Assembly: GCF_004345825.1 (NCBI RefSeq) | Contig: NZ_SLXM01000011.1 | Location: 30,068 to 94,067, forward strand | Length of the DNA stretch: 64,000 nucleotides | Direction of reading: 5' to 3' | DNA from: Tenacibaculum skagerrakense | GTDB lineage: Bacteria > Bacteroidota > Bacteroidia > Flavobacteriales > Flavobacteriaceae | Shown: piece after piece, positions 8,396 through 17,887 of the stretch | Layout of the letters: each line of letters begins with the position of its first letter | Position numbering within the stretch: the stretch's first letter is position 1 | Made by a program: the position numbers and the translations under genes | Notes under the pieces: model-generated | Databases searched by the model: none | What the model was told of the DNA's origin: nothing | Seen by the model: the letters and a program-made list of their open reading frames with translations, nothing else

Positions 8396-10969
8396 TTAAT
8401 AACTATCTACCAAGCTCATGATTTTTAACTGACTATTAAAATCTGTCAATGTTTTTATGTTTCCTTTTTTGATTGTTATTTTCTTTTCTGTATTTGGTAA
8501 CATGTTGAAATAATTGTCAGAGAAATTCTCGTCAAAATTTCCAGATGCAAATACTCCGATAGCTAGTTTTTTAGATTGAAGAGTTACGATATATTCTTCT
8601 TCGTTTTCACTAGCATCAAAAGTAATTTCGGGTTGAGGTAACTTCAAATTTTTAAAAGGAATAAAGAAATGTTGTTTTACGTCAATAACCTTGTTATTTA
8701 CAATCAAAGTAGCGTTTAAAAATTGTTGATCATTATTCTCAGATAATGTAATCAATTCTTTTTTATTCAAACTGAAATAGCTTTGAGAATCATTTCCTTT
8801 TACTTGAATTTCCTTGTTCCAAGAATGTAATTTATTTCCTTCAAAATCCAGTAAGTTTAGCACTAGTTTTGCTGAAAAATCTGACAAGGAATCTGTGGCG
8901 ATAAACAGTTTAATTTCGTCTTTTTTATCATCAAAACTCACAATTGTTTTTTTGAAAGATTCTTTAACTCCGTAATGTAACGCTTTCCATTTACCATAAT
9001 AGTCAATACTTGACCAAGAAGCAACGGGCCAACAATCGTTAATTTGCCAGTATAACGAACCCATGCAACGATACCTGTTTTTTCGATGTGCTTCAATTCC
9101 AGTGGTAATTCCGTATGCCTGTAATAAATGACTTACATATAAAAAGCTCTCGAAATCCTTTGGTTGTTTATAATGACGAAGCATGTATTCTTTAATGGTT
9201 CCATTTCCAATACTAGAACGTTGATGAGATTTCATTACTTCTGAGAAAATATCATGATCTTCTGGAATTGTATATTTATTAACAGTTGCTAATTCAGGAA
9301 AAGATTGAAATCCGAATTCAGACATGAAACGCGGAATTTTTACATTATAATTATTAAATGGTTCTTTTCCCCACCAAACTCCCCAGTAATGAGCATCGCC
9401 ATCGGTGTGAGATTCTGGCACACCTAATTCACTACTCGGAGAAGAAGCCCAATAGTTTCTATCAGAATCATACTGTTCAACAACTTCTGGAAGTACTTTA
9501 TGAAAAATATCTACATACGATTGCCAAGTAGTATTTGCTGCTTTTTCCGATTGCTCTTTAGTCACTTTCTGTTTCCAACCCCATCGCTCCCAAGCCGATA
9601 AAACTTCATTATTTCCACACCATAAAGCAATAGAAGTGTGATTTCTTAGATGTTTTACATTGTCAATTGCTTCTTGTTTTACATTCTCTAAAAATTCTGT
9701 ATCTCCTGGATACATAGCACAAGCAAACATGAAATCTTGCCAAACTAATAATCCCATTTCATCACACAAATCATAAAATTCTTTGTTTTCATAAAATCCG
9801 CCGCCCCAAACACGAATCATGTTCATATTAGCTTCTTTTGCAGAACTTAAAATGTGATGATAATTAGAATCTTTTACTCTCGGTAAAAATAAATCTTGCG
9901 GAATATAATTAGCTCCTTTCATAAAAGTTGGAACTCCGTTAACCTTAAAATAGAAGGATGTTCCAATTGAGTCTTTTTCTCGTAAAAGTTCTATTGTTCT
10001 TAATCCAACTCGATTTTGTTTTTCATCGGAATGATTTTTATGGCTCACTTTTACATTGATATCATATAAATACTGATTTCCCATTCCGTTTGGCCACCAT
10101 AGTTTGGGATTTTTAATAATAAACGGGATTGTGAACTTATTTTTCCCTATAGATAAAGGAAAATCTTTTGTAACTAAAATAGTATCATTAATGCTAATTT
10201 CTAATTCACTCTTTTCTAATTCTTTGGTGCTTAAAATTTCAATTTCAGCGGAAAGTTGAGCGGAATCTTTTAGTATTTTCTGACGAATAAAAACATCTTC
10301 AATTTTAAAATGATTCCAGTTTTTTAAAATTACAGGACGCCAAATTCCAGAAGTAACCAATCTAGGTCCCCAATCCCAACCAAAATGATATCCAGCTTTT
10401 CTAGAAAATACACTTACTTTTTTATCACCTTCAACTTTTCCAATTTTGGCTAAATCATTATCTGAAACTTCAATTTGATAATCGATTGCATCGTATTTCT
10501 CAATTCCTTTTTTTATTGGAGATTCTAGAATGATTTTCAGTTCGTTATCGCCTTCTTTTAAATATTCTTTTACGTCAACTTTATAACTTCGAAACATGTT
10601 GTCTGTAGAAAGAACTTTTGAATTGTTTACATAAATATCACTGTAAGTGTCAATACCTTGAAATTCTATTTCCAATTGTTCTTTTTCGAGTATTTCTTTT
10701 GAAATGGTAAATGATGTTTTATAAACCCAATCTTCTTTATCAACCCATTGAACATGGTGTTCATTCAATCTATAAAAGGGGTTTTCAATTATGTTATGTT
10801 TTAGTAAATCAGTGTGTACTGTACCTGGAACTTCAGCAGTTCTCCATATTGTATCGTTAAGTTGTTTAAATACCCAATTATTCGAGAGATCAATTTTATT
10901 TACGGTCGATTTTTTACATCCAATTATCATAAATGACATTAGTATAGCTAGGTATTTACAGGTTTTCAT
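8396..10969 (-). CDS. Beta-mannosidase-type glycoside hydrolase family 2, lipoprotein
   Basis: 857 residues. A lipoprotein signal ends at Cys18 (IIGC). The GH2 order is N-terminal jelly-roll sugar-binding domain (about 25-190), immunoglobulin-like domain (about 200-310), (beta/alpha)8 barrel (about 320-650) and C-terminal beta domains. The acid/base candidate is Glu455 in WCGNNEV and the nucleophile candidate is the Glu of MSEFGF near 551, both placed as in GH2 mannosidases. It would release beta-mannose from mannan- or glycan-derived oligomers at the periplasmic or cell-surface side. No SusC/SusD pair adjoins it, so it is not in an obvious polysaccharide locus; the next gene upstream on this strand is a TonB receptor ending 170 bases away. 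Confidence 0.93.
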   Translation of the reverse strand: MKTCKYLAILMSFMIIGCKKSTVNKIDLSNNWVFKQLNDTIWRTAEVPGTVHTDLLKHNIIENPFYRLNEHHVQWVDKEDWVYKTSFTISKEILEKEQLEIEFQGIDTYSDIYVNNSKVLSTDNMFRSYKVDVKEYLKEGDNELKIILESPIKKGIEKYDAIDYQIEVSDNDLAKIGKVEGDKKVSVFSRKAGYHFGWDWGPRLVTSGIWRPVILKNWNHFKIEDVFIRQKILKDSAQLSAEIEILSTKELEKSELEISINDTILVTKDFPLSIGKNKFTIPFIIKNPKLWWPNGMGNQYLYDINVKVSHKNHSDEKQNRVGLRTIELLREKDSIGTSFYFKVNGVPTFMKGANYIPQDLFLPRVKDSNYHHILSSAKEANMNMIRVWGGGFYENKEFYDLCDEMGLLVWQDFMFACAMYPGDTEFLENVKQEAIDNVKHLRNHTSIALWCGNNEVLSAWERWGWKQKVTKEQSEKAANTTWQSYVDIFHKVLPEVVEQYDSDRNYWASSPSSELGVPESHTDGDAHYWGVWWGKEPFNNYNVKIPRFMSEFGFQSFPELATVNKYTIPEDHDIFSEVMKSHQRSSIGNGTIKEYMLRHYKQPKDFESFLYVSHLLQAYGITTGIEAHRKNRYRCMGSLYWQINDCWPVASWSSIDYYGKWKALHYGVKESFKKTIVSFDDKKDEIKLFIATDSLSDFSAKLVLNLLDFEGNKLHSWNKEIQVKGNDSQSYFSLNKKELITLSENNDQQFLNATLIVNNKVIDVKQHFFIPFKNLKLPQPEITFDASENEEEYIVTLQSKKLAIGVFASGNFDENFSDNYFNMLPNTEKKITIKKGNIKTLTDFNSQLKIMSLVDSY

Positions 10970-11087
10970 TTTGGGTTGCTTGTTTGTAGATTGAAGTAGA
11001 CAATATACTAAAATATCGTGGAGTCCATTTTTACTATTCTTACATAATTTGTTAGTAAAATGACAATGAAAGCCTACTTTAAAAAAG

Positions 11088-11116
11088 AAACCTCATTCAT
11101 AATTGAATGAGGTTTT
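11088..11116 (-). terminator. Terminator downstream of the TonB-dependent receptor gene
   Basis: A perfect 9-bp stem CCTCATTCA/TGAATGAGG (11091-11099 with 11104-11112) with a 4-base loop. On the minus strand it is followed by TTTCTTTTTT. The receptor stop is 30 bases away. Confidence 0.88.
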
Positions 11117-11145
11117 AATAGTTTTATAATTTATTTGTTAAGTTT

Positions 11146-13593
11146 TTAAAACTTCATTCTTAGTTTAAAGTTTAAAACTCTTCCTGTCATGTAATTTGGA
11201 ATTGCAAATTGTTGTTTACTGTATACATCTCTAACCCAAGTGTTTGTGATAGAGTTTCTAATGTCAAAAATATTGAACAACTCTAAACCAGCAGTAAGTT
11301 CTTCAAAATTGTTCAGAAATTTATTTGAGGTTTTCTTATTGTTGTCGACAAAAACGTATGAAACTCCAACATCTGCACGTCTGTAATCTTCCAATCTGTT
11401 TTGAAAGCTATACACATCTGCATAGGCTGGAGCGCCACCTGGTACACCAGTATTATAAACTAGATTTAAGTATGCTTTTAAATCTGGTAGGTTTGGGACA
11501 TAATCTTGAAATAATACACCCAATTTTATTCTCTGGTCTGTAGGTCTGGCAATATAACCTCTGTTATCAATGTTTTCTTGAGTTTTTAAATATCCAAAAC
11601 TAACCCAACTATCATTACCTGGAACAAATTCACCATTTAAACGAACATCAAGTCCATATGCATAAGCGTTAGTTACATTGTCTGCTCTATATCGAATTCG
11701 AACATTATCAATTGAATATGCATTTACATCACTTAAATCTTTGTAATACAATTCTGTCGTCAATTTAAAAGGCCTATTCCACATCGTGAAACTGTAATCA
11801 TTTCCTACTACTGCATGAATTGACTTTTGAGCTTTTACATCAGCTGATATTTGTCCGTTATAACCTCTTAACTCCCTGTAAAAAGGAGGTTGAGAGTAGT
11901 AACCTCCAGAGATTCTGAAAAGCATATCGTCATTCCAATCTGGTTTTATAGCAAATTGAGCTCTTGGACTAAAAATTAGTTGACTTTTAGATTCGGCTCC
12001 AACTGGACTTACATTCCAATATTGAGATCTGACTCCGGCATTGAACCATATTTCATGATTTCCCCAAGTAGTTTTTCTACTGAACTGTAAAAAACCAGAA
12101 AAACGATTTATATCAACAGTATTTTGAGCTCTTACATTTTGAAAAGGCTCAATAGGGCCAGTAAAAGGAGTATAAGGTTGGTCATTGCCAATATTGTGAT
12201 GTGGAGGTCTAACAGAAAACCCTACACTATCAATAACTTCCCATTCTCTAATACGATCTCTTATATTTTCTTTTTGATATTTGATTCCTGCTCTCCATTC
12301 GTTATTGCCATCTTTAAGAGTGGCTTTTACTTGAGCATTTACAATTAAAGCATCTAAATCGTTACGAGCATGGTTTAATTGAGAGCCAATACCCTGAGAA
12401 AATTCAACTTCACCGAAATTTTCAGAGCCTAAATTAGTATTCACTTGCCCTAAGTTATATTGTGCAGCAATGTCAAAGTATTCTTCTTCCTGTGTGTTAA
12501 ATGAAGATACAATTCCAGTTAACTCTAAATTATCATTTATTCTGTAATCCATTGAAAATGCTCCAAAAAATGTTTGGAAACGATCAACTTCTTGACCTTG
12601 ATAGAATACAATTAACTCTAAAGGATTTGCAATAGTTCCAAAACGTGTTCTTCTTGATAAAGGTTTATAGTTGTAATTATTAAGCGAAAAGTTTCCTAAG
12701 AAATTGACATCAACTTTTGAAGAAAGTTTATAAGATAAAAAGGTTTGGATATCAGTAAAGTTTGGTCTAAAGTTGACTTCTGTTTGTTTGTCATTAACAA
12801 ATAAACTATTATCTCTGTAACGTACACCTAAAATAGTACTTAGTTTATCGTTAAATAAAAGTCCTTCTGTAGTTACACTTGCACCTAAGAAACTCAAATC
12901 AATTTGTGTACTACTTTTTGTGGGTTTTCTGTAGGTGATATCTAAAACAGACGATAATTTATCACCATATTTAGCTTGAAATCCACCAGCAGAGAAATCA
13001 ATATTCTGAATCATATGAGGATTTATAAAACTCAATCCTTCTTGTTGTCCAGAACGAATTAGAAAAGGTCTGTAAACTTCAATTCCATTTACATACACCA
13101 AGTTTTCGTCAAAGTTTCCACCTCTAACATTATATTGTGTACTTAATTCGTTATTATTGCTAACACCCGGTAGTGTCATTAAAACAGCTTCAACACCCGC
13201 ATTTGGTCCAACTACAGTTGCTACTTTTTTAGTGTCGATTTTAGTAATTCCTTCCGCCTCTTTTTTTCTGTTTTTAATGATAATTTCTTCTAACTCTTCA
13301 TTTTTAATTGTAAGAGTAGGAGAGAAGTTAATGGTCCTTTTACCACGAGTAGTAAATCTTTTTACAACTGTTTTGTATGAAACATGTGAATAAGTTACTT
13401 CAACAGTTTTTCTTATTGGAATTTCAAAAGAGTAATTTCCATACTCATCGGTTGTAGTTCCTTGATTAAGATAACTGATGGCGACACCTTCTATAGGGTC
13501 ATTGAATTTATTGACTATTTTTCCTTTAACTGTGGATGTTTTTTGCGCAAAAACCAGTATAGGAAACAAAAGAAGGAATAAAGTTTTTTTCAA
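11146..13593 (-). CDS. TonB-dependent outer-membrane receptor with carboxypeptidase-like regulatory domain
   Basis: 815 residues with signal peptide MKKTLFLLLFPILVFAQ. Residues 22-105 form a CarboxypepD_reg-like beta-sandwich (VKGKIVNKFNDPIEGVAISY, then TDEYGNYSFEIP). The plug follows (about 115-220) with GVEAVLMTLPGVSNNNELS and NVRGGNFDENLVYVNG, then a 22-strand barrel ending in FKLRMKF with a terminal aromatic. It would import a ligand with TonB-ExbBD energy; the ligand cannot be read from sequence. No SusD partner is adjacent, so it is not a standard glycan SusCD pair. Only 9 bases separate it from the upstream M23 peptidase gene, so the two are probably co-transcribed. Confidence 0.95.
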   Translation of the reverse strand: MKKTLFLLLFPILVFAQKTSTVKGKIVNKFNDPIEGVAISYLNQGTTTDEYGNYSFEIPIRKTVEVTYSHVSYKTVVKRFTTRGKRTINFSPTLTIKNEELEEIIIKNRKKEAEGITKIDTKKVATVVGPNAGVEAVLMTLPGVSNNNELSTQYNVRGGNFDENLVYVNGIEVYRPFLIRSGQQEGLSFINPHMIQNIDFSAGGFQAKYGDKLSSVLDITYRKPTKSSTQIDLSFLGASVTTEGLLFNDKLSTILGVRYRDNSLFVNDKQTEVNFRPNFTDIQTFLSYKLSSKVDVNFLGNFSLNNYNYKPLSRRTRFGTIANPLELIVFYQGQEVDRFQTFFGAFSMDYRINDNLELTGIVSSFNTQEEEYFDIAAQYNLGQVNTNLGSENFGEVEFSQGIGSQLNHARNDLDALIVNAQVKATLKDGNNEWRAGIKYQKENIRDRIREWEVIDSVGFSVRPPHHNIGNDQPYTPFTGPIEPFQNVRAQNTVDINRFSGFLQFSRKTTWGNHEIWFNAGVRSQYWNVSPVGAESKSQLIFSPRAQFAIKPDWNDDMLFRISGGYYSQPPFYRELRGYNGQISADVKAQKSIHAVVGNDYSFTMWNRPFKLTTELYYKDLSDVNAYSIDNVRIRYRADNVTNAYAYGLDVRLNGEFVPGNDSWVSFGYLKTQENIDNRGYIARPTDQRIKLGVLFQDYVPNLPDLKAYLNLVYNTGVPGGAPAYADVYSFQNRLEDYRRADVGVSYVFVDNNKKTSNKFLNNFEELTAGLELFNIFDIRNSITNTWVRDVYSKQQFAIPNYMTGRVLNFKLRMKF

Positions 13594-13602
13594 AATGATT
13601 TA

Positions 13603-15294
13603 TTATTTACGATAAAACGTAGTAGAAATAGTTTCAGTATTTCCAACATTATCAGAAACTACAAGTTTAAAGATATGTTTGCTACCAACCAATTTTTTAT
13701 CCGAAAAATCGTAGGTTAAAATTCCTTTCTTATGATTGTATTCCATTAAAACCCATTCGTTATCTATGGTAGCTCTGTATTCATCAATCCCGGATTCTTT
13801 ATCTTCAATTTTTACTTTTAGAGTTTCATTATTTGTTAACCATCTTCCTTCAGCAAAATTAATAAGCGTAATTTCAGGTTTTTTATCATCAAAAAGCAAT
13901 GTATAACTTCCTAATGTTTTCTGATTAGTAAAAACTTTGTCGTCTTTTTTTTTGGTCGTTACATATTTCGGGTATTTTTCTTTTGTAACATTGGCTATAT
14001 ACACCTGCTGTTTCTGAATTTCAGAAAGATGATTTGTAGTAAAAGTTAAGGTGAATTTTTTATCAAGTGGAATGGTAGGTTCGTGAAGTTTAACAATTCC
14101 GTTTTCAAAACTAAAATCAATAAAACAATCGTGATAAAAGGTGTTTTTAGGAAAAGCAACAGAGACGTTTTCTAACTCAAACTTGTGAAAATCTTTTGCA
14201 ATAATCTTATAATTTGTGGTGTCTTTCTGAGAAAACATAGTATTGGAAGGTACTCCTTTAATAGGAATTCTTAGTGCAGTAGCATTTCCATTAAAATCTT
14301 TTGCAATAATTTCTACATTATAATTTTGATAGGCATTTATATTGATTTTACCATTATCAATTAAATCTTCATACAAGCTAAGTTTATTATTTTCTACTTT
14401 ATGAGTTTTTTGAAAACGGTCTCTATAAGTATTGTAATGTTCGTAATCAATTAAAAGATTGATATACTTACTTTCTGCAAAAGAGAAAGTTTCAACATCG
14501 TGATAATATACTCTTTTACCATTTACATTCATTTCTAAGCTATAAATTCCATTTTTATTCATGGCAGCATTTTGATGATCATACACGAAAACACCCAAGC
14601 CAATAGTTCCGCTAGCATTAATTCTTTCTGCTACATAATTTCCGTTGTCTAATTCTCTAATCGGAATTAAAGAACTATTATTTGAATTATTAATTCTAGA
14701 GCTATTATCTATGGCAAAAACCTTAAGTCCTTTTATGATTGGTTTTTTAGTATCATCTGCTTGTAAACCAAACAACATAGGGTTTATGATGTTTTCAGTT
14801 TTTGTATCACGAATTTCATAATGTAAATGTGGTCCACCAGAGCTTCCCGTATCACCAGAGTAAGCTATTATCTCGCCTTTTTTTACCACAAATTGTTCAG
14901 GTTTAGGAAATAAATTTCCAATGTTACCTTTTTCTCTTTGATATTGAGTTTTTCTAACGTATTCCTGAATTTTAGGAGCAAACCTTTGTAAGTGAGCATA
15001 AACAGTTGTGTATCCATTGGGATGGTTCACATATAAAGCTTTACCATAACCATATTGTACGATTTTAATCCTTGAAATATAACCATCGGCAGTAGCTTTA
15101 ATAGGAATTCCTTCTTTCTTTTGAGTTTTTAAATCAATACCTGAATGAAAGTGGTTACTTCGAAGCTCACCAAATGTGCCCGCTACAACTACAGGGATAT
15201 CCATAGGAGGTGAAAAATAGTTTCTTGGATACTTCTTTTGAGAGAAAGAGTAACTATAAATAAAGGTAAAAATTAATAAGAAATAATATTTCAA
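13603..15294 (-). CDS. M23-family (LytM) metallopeptidase, exported
   Basis: 563 residues with an N-terminal signal peptide ending near SFSQ (19). The LytM zinc site is near the N-terminus: HxxxD at His50/Asp54 (HFHSGID), the region VYAHLQRF at 98-105, and HLH at 156-158 (GGPHLHYEI). All ligands are present, so it should be an active peptidoglycan endopeptidase rather than an inactive EnvC/NlpD-like activator. The C-terminal 380 residues are beta-rich, ending in Ig-like repeats (DKKPEITLIN..., SGIDEYRATID). It is co-directional with the TonB receptor gene, 9 bases apart, and divergent from the zapA operon. Confidence 0.93.
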   Translation of the reverse strand: MKYYFLLIFTFIYSYSFSQKKYPRNYFSPPMDIPVVVAGTFGELRSNHFHSGIDLKTQKKEGIPIKATADGYISRIKIVQYGYGKALYVNHPNGYTTVYAHLQRFAPKIQEYVRKTQYQREKGNIGNLFPKPEQFVVKKGEIIAYSGDTGSSGGPHLHYEIRDTKTENIINPMLFGLQADDTKKPIIKGLKVFAIDNSSRINNSNNSSLIPIRELDNGNYVAERINASGTIGLGVFVYDHQNAAMNKNGIYSLEMNVNGKRVYYHDVETFSFAESKYINLLIDYEHYNTYRDRFQKTHKVENNKLSLYEDLIDNGKININAYQNYNVEIIAKDFNGNATALRIPIKGVPSNTMFSQKDTTNYKIIAKDFHKFELENVSVAFPKNTFYHDCFIDFSFENGIVKLHEPTIPLDKKFTLTFTTNHLSEIQKQQVYIANVTKEKYPKYVTTKKKDDKVFTNQKTLGSYTLLFDDKKPEITLINFAEGRWLTNNETLKVKIEDKESGIDEYRATIDNEWVLMEYNHKKGILTYDFSDKKLVGSKHIFKLVVSDNVGNTETISTTFYRK

Positions 15295-15384
15295 AGCGAT
15301 ACAATTTGGTAACGAAATTACTAAAATTATACCAAAATAATAATAGGTTGTATTTCAGTTAATTAATAAAAATGTATTTAAGAG

Positions 15385-15415
15385 TTGCTATTGTTAAAAG
15401 AGATTGTTAATTTTG
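15385..15415 (+). promoter_or_regulatory. Bacteroidota-type promoter for the coiled-coil/zapA operon
   Basis: TTG at 15385-15387, a 20-base spacer, then TAATTTTG at 15408-15415. This fits TTG-N(17-23)-TAnnTTTG and lies 27 bases before the ATG at 15442. Confidence 0.75.
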
Positions 15416-15441
15416 TGGAAATGGTTTTATCTCAATAATAG

Positions 15442-15732
15442 ATGAGTAATACTTTAGAAGCAATTCATTTACTGGAACTTAAGTTACAAGAAATGTTAGC
15501 TAGATATGAGTTCTTAAAAGAAGAAAACGAGATATTGCTTCAACAAAATGGAGAATTACAACAGCTATTAAATGAAAAACAGCAACAATTGGTTAGTCAG
15601 AGAAAACAATATGATGTATTAAAAGTTGCCAAAACCATTGAAGGCAGTAATGAAGATTCGAGAAATACAAAACTCAAAATAAATGCTTTAATTCGAGAGA
15701 TAGATAAATGTATCATACTCTTGAATGCATAA
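15442..15732 (+). CDS. Small coiled-coil protein upstream of zapA, possible division-associated (ZapB-like) partner
   Basis: 96 residues, almost entirely helical. A heptad-like Leu/Glu/Gln pattern runs from residue 5 to about 60 (LELKLQEMLARYEFLKEENE), followed by a short polar tail. There is no signal peptide. The next gene is zapA, whose longest reading frame overlaps this one by 8 bases, and a good -7/-33 promoter precedes it. The coiled-coil nature and coupling to zapA suggest a cell-division scaffold role like ZapB, but this is inference from context and not from a recognised family. Confidence 0.75.
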   Translation: MSNTLEAIHLLELKLQEMLARYEFLKEENEILLQQNGELQQLLNEKQQQLVSQRKQYDVLKVAKTIEGSNEDSRNTKLKINALIREIDKCIILLNA

Positions 15733-15748
15733 AAGTTCTTTTAAAAAA

Positions 15749-16039
15749 ATGGAAAAATTAAAAGTTAATGTGGTCATAGCTGGAAGAACTTATCCTTTGA
15801 TTGTAAAAGATGCATTGGAAGAGGAAGGGATGAGAAAAGCCGCTAAGCAGATTAACAATTTAATTTTAAATTTCGAACAAAATTATGCTGTAGCTGATAA
15901 ACAAGATGTTTTAGCCATGTGTGCATTACAGTATGCATCAAAAATGGAAATAAATTCAATTAAAGCATCTGAAGAAGCTACAGAAGTATTAAATAAAATA
16001 AATGACCTGACAAATTTGTTAGATAATCATTTAAAATAA
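15749..16039 (+). CDS. zapA: Cell division protein ZapA
   Basis: 96 residues from the ATG at 15749 (MEKLKVNVVIAGRTYPL). A longer in-frame start at 15725 overlaps the previous gene but adds residues not typical of the family. The beta-hairpin N-terminal domain (1-45) contains the family pattern IAGRTYPLIV...EEEGMRKAAKQIN, and the C-terminal helix (55-96) contains DKQDVLAMCALQYASKME. ZapA binds FtsZ and bundles protofilaments at the Z-ring. A structured RNA with the features of 6S RNA follows, an arrangement also seen in Proteobacteria. Confidence 0.92.
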   Translation: MEKLKVNVVIAGRTYPLIVKDALEEEGMRKAAKQINNLILNFEQNYAVADKQDVLAMCALQYASKMEINSIKASEEATEVLNKINDLTNLLDNHLK

Positions 16040-16065
16040 GTTCATTATATAACAGTAAACATACT

Positions 16066-16226
16066 GCCTATATTAGTAAAAGTTTAATAAACTCAACACT
16101 ATTCAATTAAAAAGAATGAGTCTTGGTTAGTAAAGCAAGCCGTTAATTCGGATCCTTGAGCAACCGGTTAGTTCTAAACCTGTTTATCAGGAGTTTATAA
16201 AATCACTACTAATATGGGCTTTTTTT
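16066..16226 (+). ncRNA. ssrS: Probable 6S RNA (6S-Flavo type)
   Basis: The gap between zapA and rny holds a long-range foldable RNA. A closing stem pairs 16066-16077 with 16208-16219 (GCCTATATTAGT with ACTAATATGGGC, one G-U pair) and runs straight into seven T residues, so it doubles as terminator. A second stem inside it pairs 16087-16094 with 16191-16198 (ATAAACTC/GAGTTTAT). The centre holds short hairpins such as CCG-TTAATT-CGG and GGTTAG...CTAAACC around an open region. A long rod with a central bubble, about 160 bases and immediately 3' of zapA, matches 6S RNA, which mimics an open promoter and sequesters the housekeeping RNA polymerase holoenzyme. The exact 5' end is not certain. Confidence 0.72.
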
Positions 16227-16253
16227 ATTTTTAAGAATATAGATATTCAATTT

Positions 16254-17819
16254 ATGGAAGGATTAGTATTACCAATTTTGGTAGGTGTTGTAGGAATTGT
16301 AATAGGTTTTATTATTGCAAAAATGCTTGAGAAAACTAAAGCTAATAAGCTTTTAAAAGAGACAAATAAGGAAGCACAAAGCATACTAAAAGAAGCAAAA
16401 ATAGAGGCAGAGGCTATCAAAAAAGATAAAATTTTACAAGCGAAAGAAAAGTTTATAGAACTTAAATCAGAGCATGAGAAAGTAATTTTATCAAGAGAAA
16501 AAAAGATGTCTGATGTGGAGAAAAGGATTCGTGATAAAGAATCTAGAGTTTCTTCTGAATTAGACAAGAATAAGAAACTAACACAATCTTTAGAAAAAAA
16601 GACTTCTGATTTAGATTTTAAATTAGACTTTTTAGAAAAAAGAGAATCAGAAGTTGAAAAGTTGCATAAAAGGCATGTAGATATGCTTGAACAAATTTCT
16701 GGGTTTTCTGCTGATGAGGCAAAAACAGAGTTAGTTGCTTCTCTAAAGGAAGAGGCAAAAGCGGATGCTATGAGTTTTATTCAAGAAACGTTAGAAGAAG
16801 CTAAAATGACTGCTCAGCAAGAAGCAAGAAAAGTAGTGTTAAATACTATTCAACGAGTAGGAGTAGAGCAAGCAATTGAAAACTGTGTTTCTGTTTTTAA
16901 CCTTGAGTCTGATGATGTAAAAGGAAGAATTATTGGTAGAGAAGGTAGGAATATTCGTGCTTTAGAAGCTGCAACAGGTGTAGAGATTATTGTGGATGAT
17001 ACACCAGAAGCGATTATTCTTTCTTGTTTTGATCCAGTTCGTAGAGAAATTGCAAGGTTATCAATGCATAAATTGGTAACAGATGGAAGAATTCATCCAG
17101 CTAGGATTGAGGAGGTAGTTCGTAAGACTGAAAAACAAATTAGCCAAGAGATTATTGAAGTAGGTAAGCGTACTGTTATCGATTTAGGTATACATGGTTT
17201 ACATCCTGAATTAATCAAAACAGTTGGTAGAATGAAATATCGTTCTTCTTATGGTCAAAACTTATTACAACACTCACGTGAGGTAGCAAATTTATGTGGT
17301 TTGATGGCTGCTGAAATGGGCTTAAATGCAAAAGCAGCAAAAAGAGCAGGTTTATTACATGATATTGGTAAGGTTCCAGAAACTGAAAGTGAATTACCGC
17401 ATGCTTTACTTGGAATGCAATGGGCAGAAAAGTATGGAGAAAAACCAGACGTATGCAACGCTATTGGTGCTCACCACGACGAAATTGAAATGAAGAGTTT
17501 AATAGCACCAATCGTTCAGGTTTGTGATGCGATTTCAGGAGCTAGACCTGGAGCTAGACGTCAAGTTTTAGACAGCTACATTCAACGTTTAAAAGATTTA
17601 GAAGATATTGCATTTGGTTTTACAGGTGTACAAAAAGCGTATGCTATTCAGGCCGGAAGAGAATTAAGAGTTATGGTAGAAAGTACCAAAGTTAATGATG
17701 AAAAAGCTGCTGAGTTATCATTCAATATTTCTCAAAAAATACAAAATGATATGACCTATCCAGGGCAAGTTAAAGTTACTGTAATTAGAGAAACAAGAGC
17801 AGTTAATGTAGCGAAGTAA
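16254..17819 (+). CDS. rny: Ribonuclease Y
   Basis: 521 residues. An N-terminal membrane anchor (about 3-25), a long charged coiled coil (30-190), a KH RNA-binding domain (about 205-270, [15 protein letters not shown]) and an HD phosphohydrolase domain (about 330-430, with LLHDIGK and the later AHHDE). This is the full domain order and normal length for RNase Y, a membrane-tethered endoribonuclease that initiates mRNA decay. It starts 28 bases after the 6S RNA terminator. A bidirectional terminator separates it from the convergent DEAD-box helicase gene, another RNA-metabolism gene. Confidence 0.97.
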   Translation: MEGLVLPILVGVVGIVIGFIIAKMLEKTKANKLLKETNKEAQSILKEAKIEAEAIKKDKILQAKEKFIELKSEHEKVILSREKKMSDVEKRIRDKESRVSSELDKNKKLTQSLEKKTSDLDFKLDFLEKRESEVEKLHKRHVDMLEQISGFSADEAKTELVASLKEEAKADAMSFIQETLEEAKMTAQQEARKVVLNTIQRVGVEQAIENCVSVFNLESDDVKGRIIGREGRNIRALEAATGVEIIVDDTPEAIILSCFDPVRREIARLSMHKLVTDGRIHPARIEEVVRKTEKQISQEIIEVGKRTVIDLGIHGLHPELIKTVGRMKYRSSYGQNLLQHSREVANLCGLMAAEMGLNAKAAKRAGLLHDIGKVPETESELPHALLGMQWAEKYGEKPDVCNAIGAHHDEIEMKSLIAPIVQVCDAISGARPGARRQVLDSYIQRLKDLEDIAFGFTGVQKAYAIQAGRELRVMVESTKVNDEKAAELSFNISQKIQNDMTYPGQVKVTVIRETRAVNVAK

Positions 17820-17838
17820 TAGATAAAATATACTCAAT

Positions 17839-17872
17839 AAAAAAACCACTGTTGTAAACAGTGGTTTTTTTT
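17839..17872. terminator. Bidirectional terminator between rny and the DEAD-box helicase gene
   Basis: ACCACTGTT pairs with the convergent AACAGTGGT arm around a short loop, with A and T tracts on both sides. It serves rny on the plus strand and the helicase on the minus strand. Confidence 0.9.
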
Positions 17873-17887
17873 ATGGTATAATTTTTC

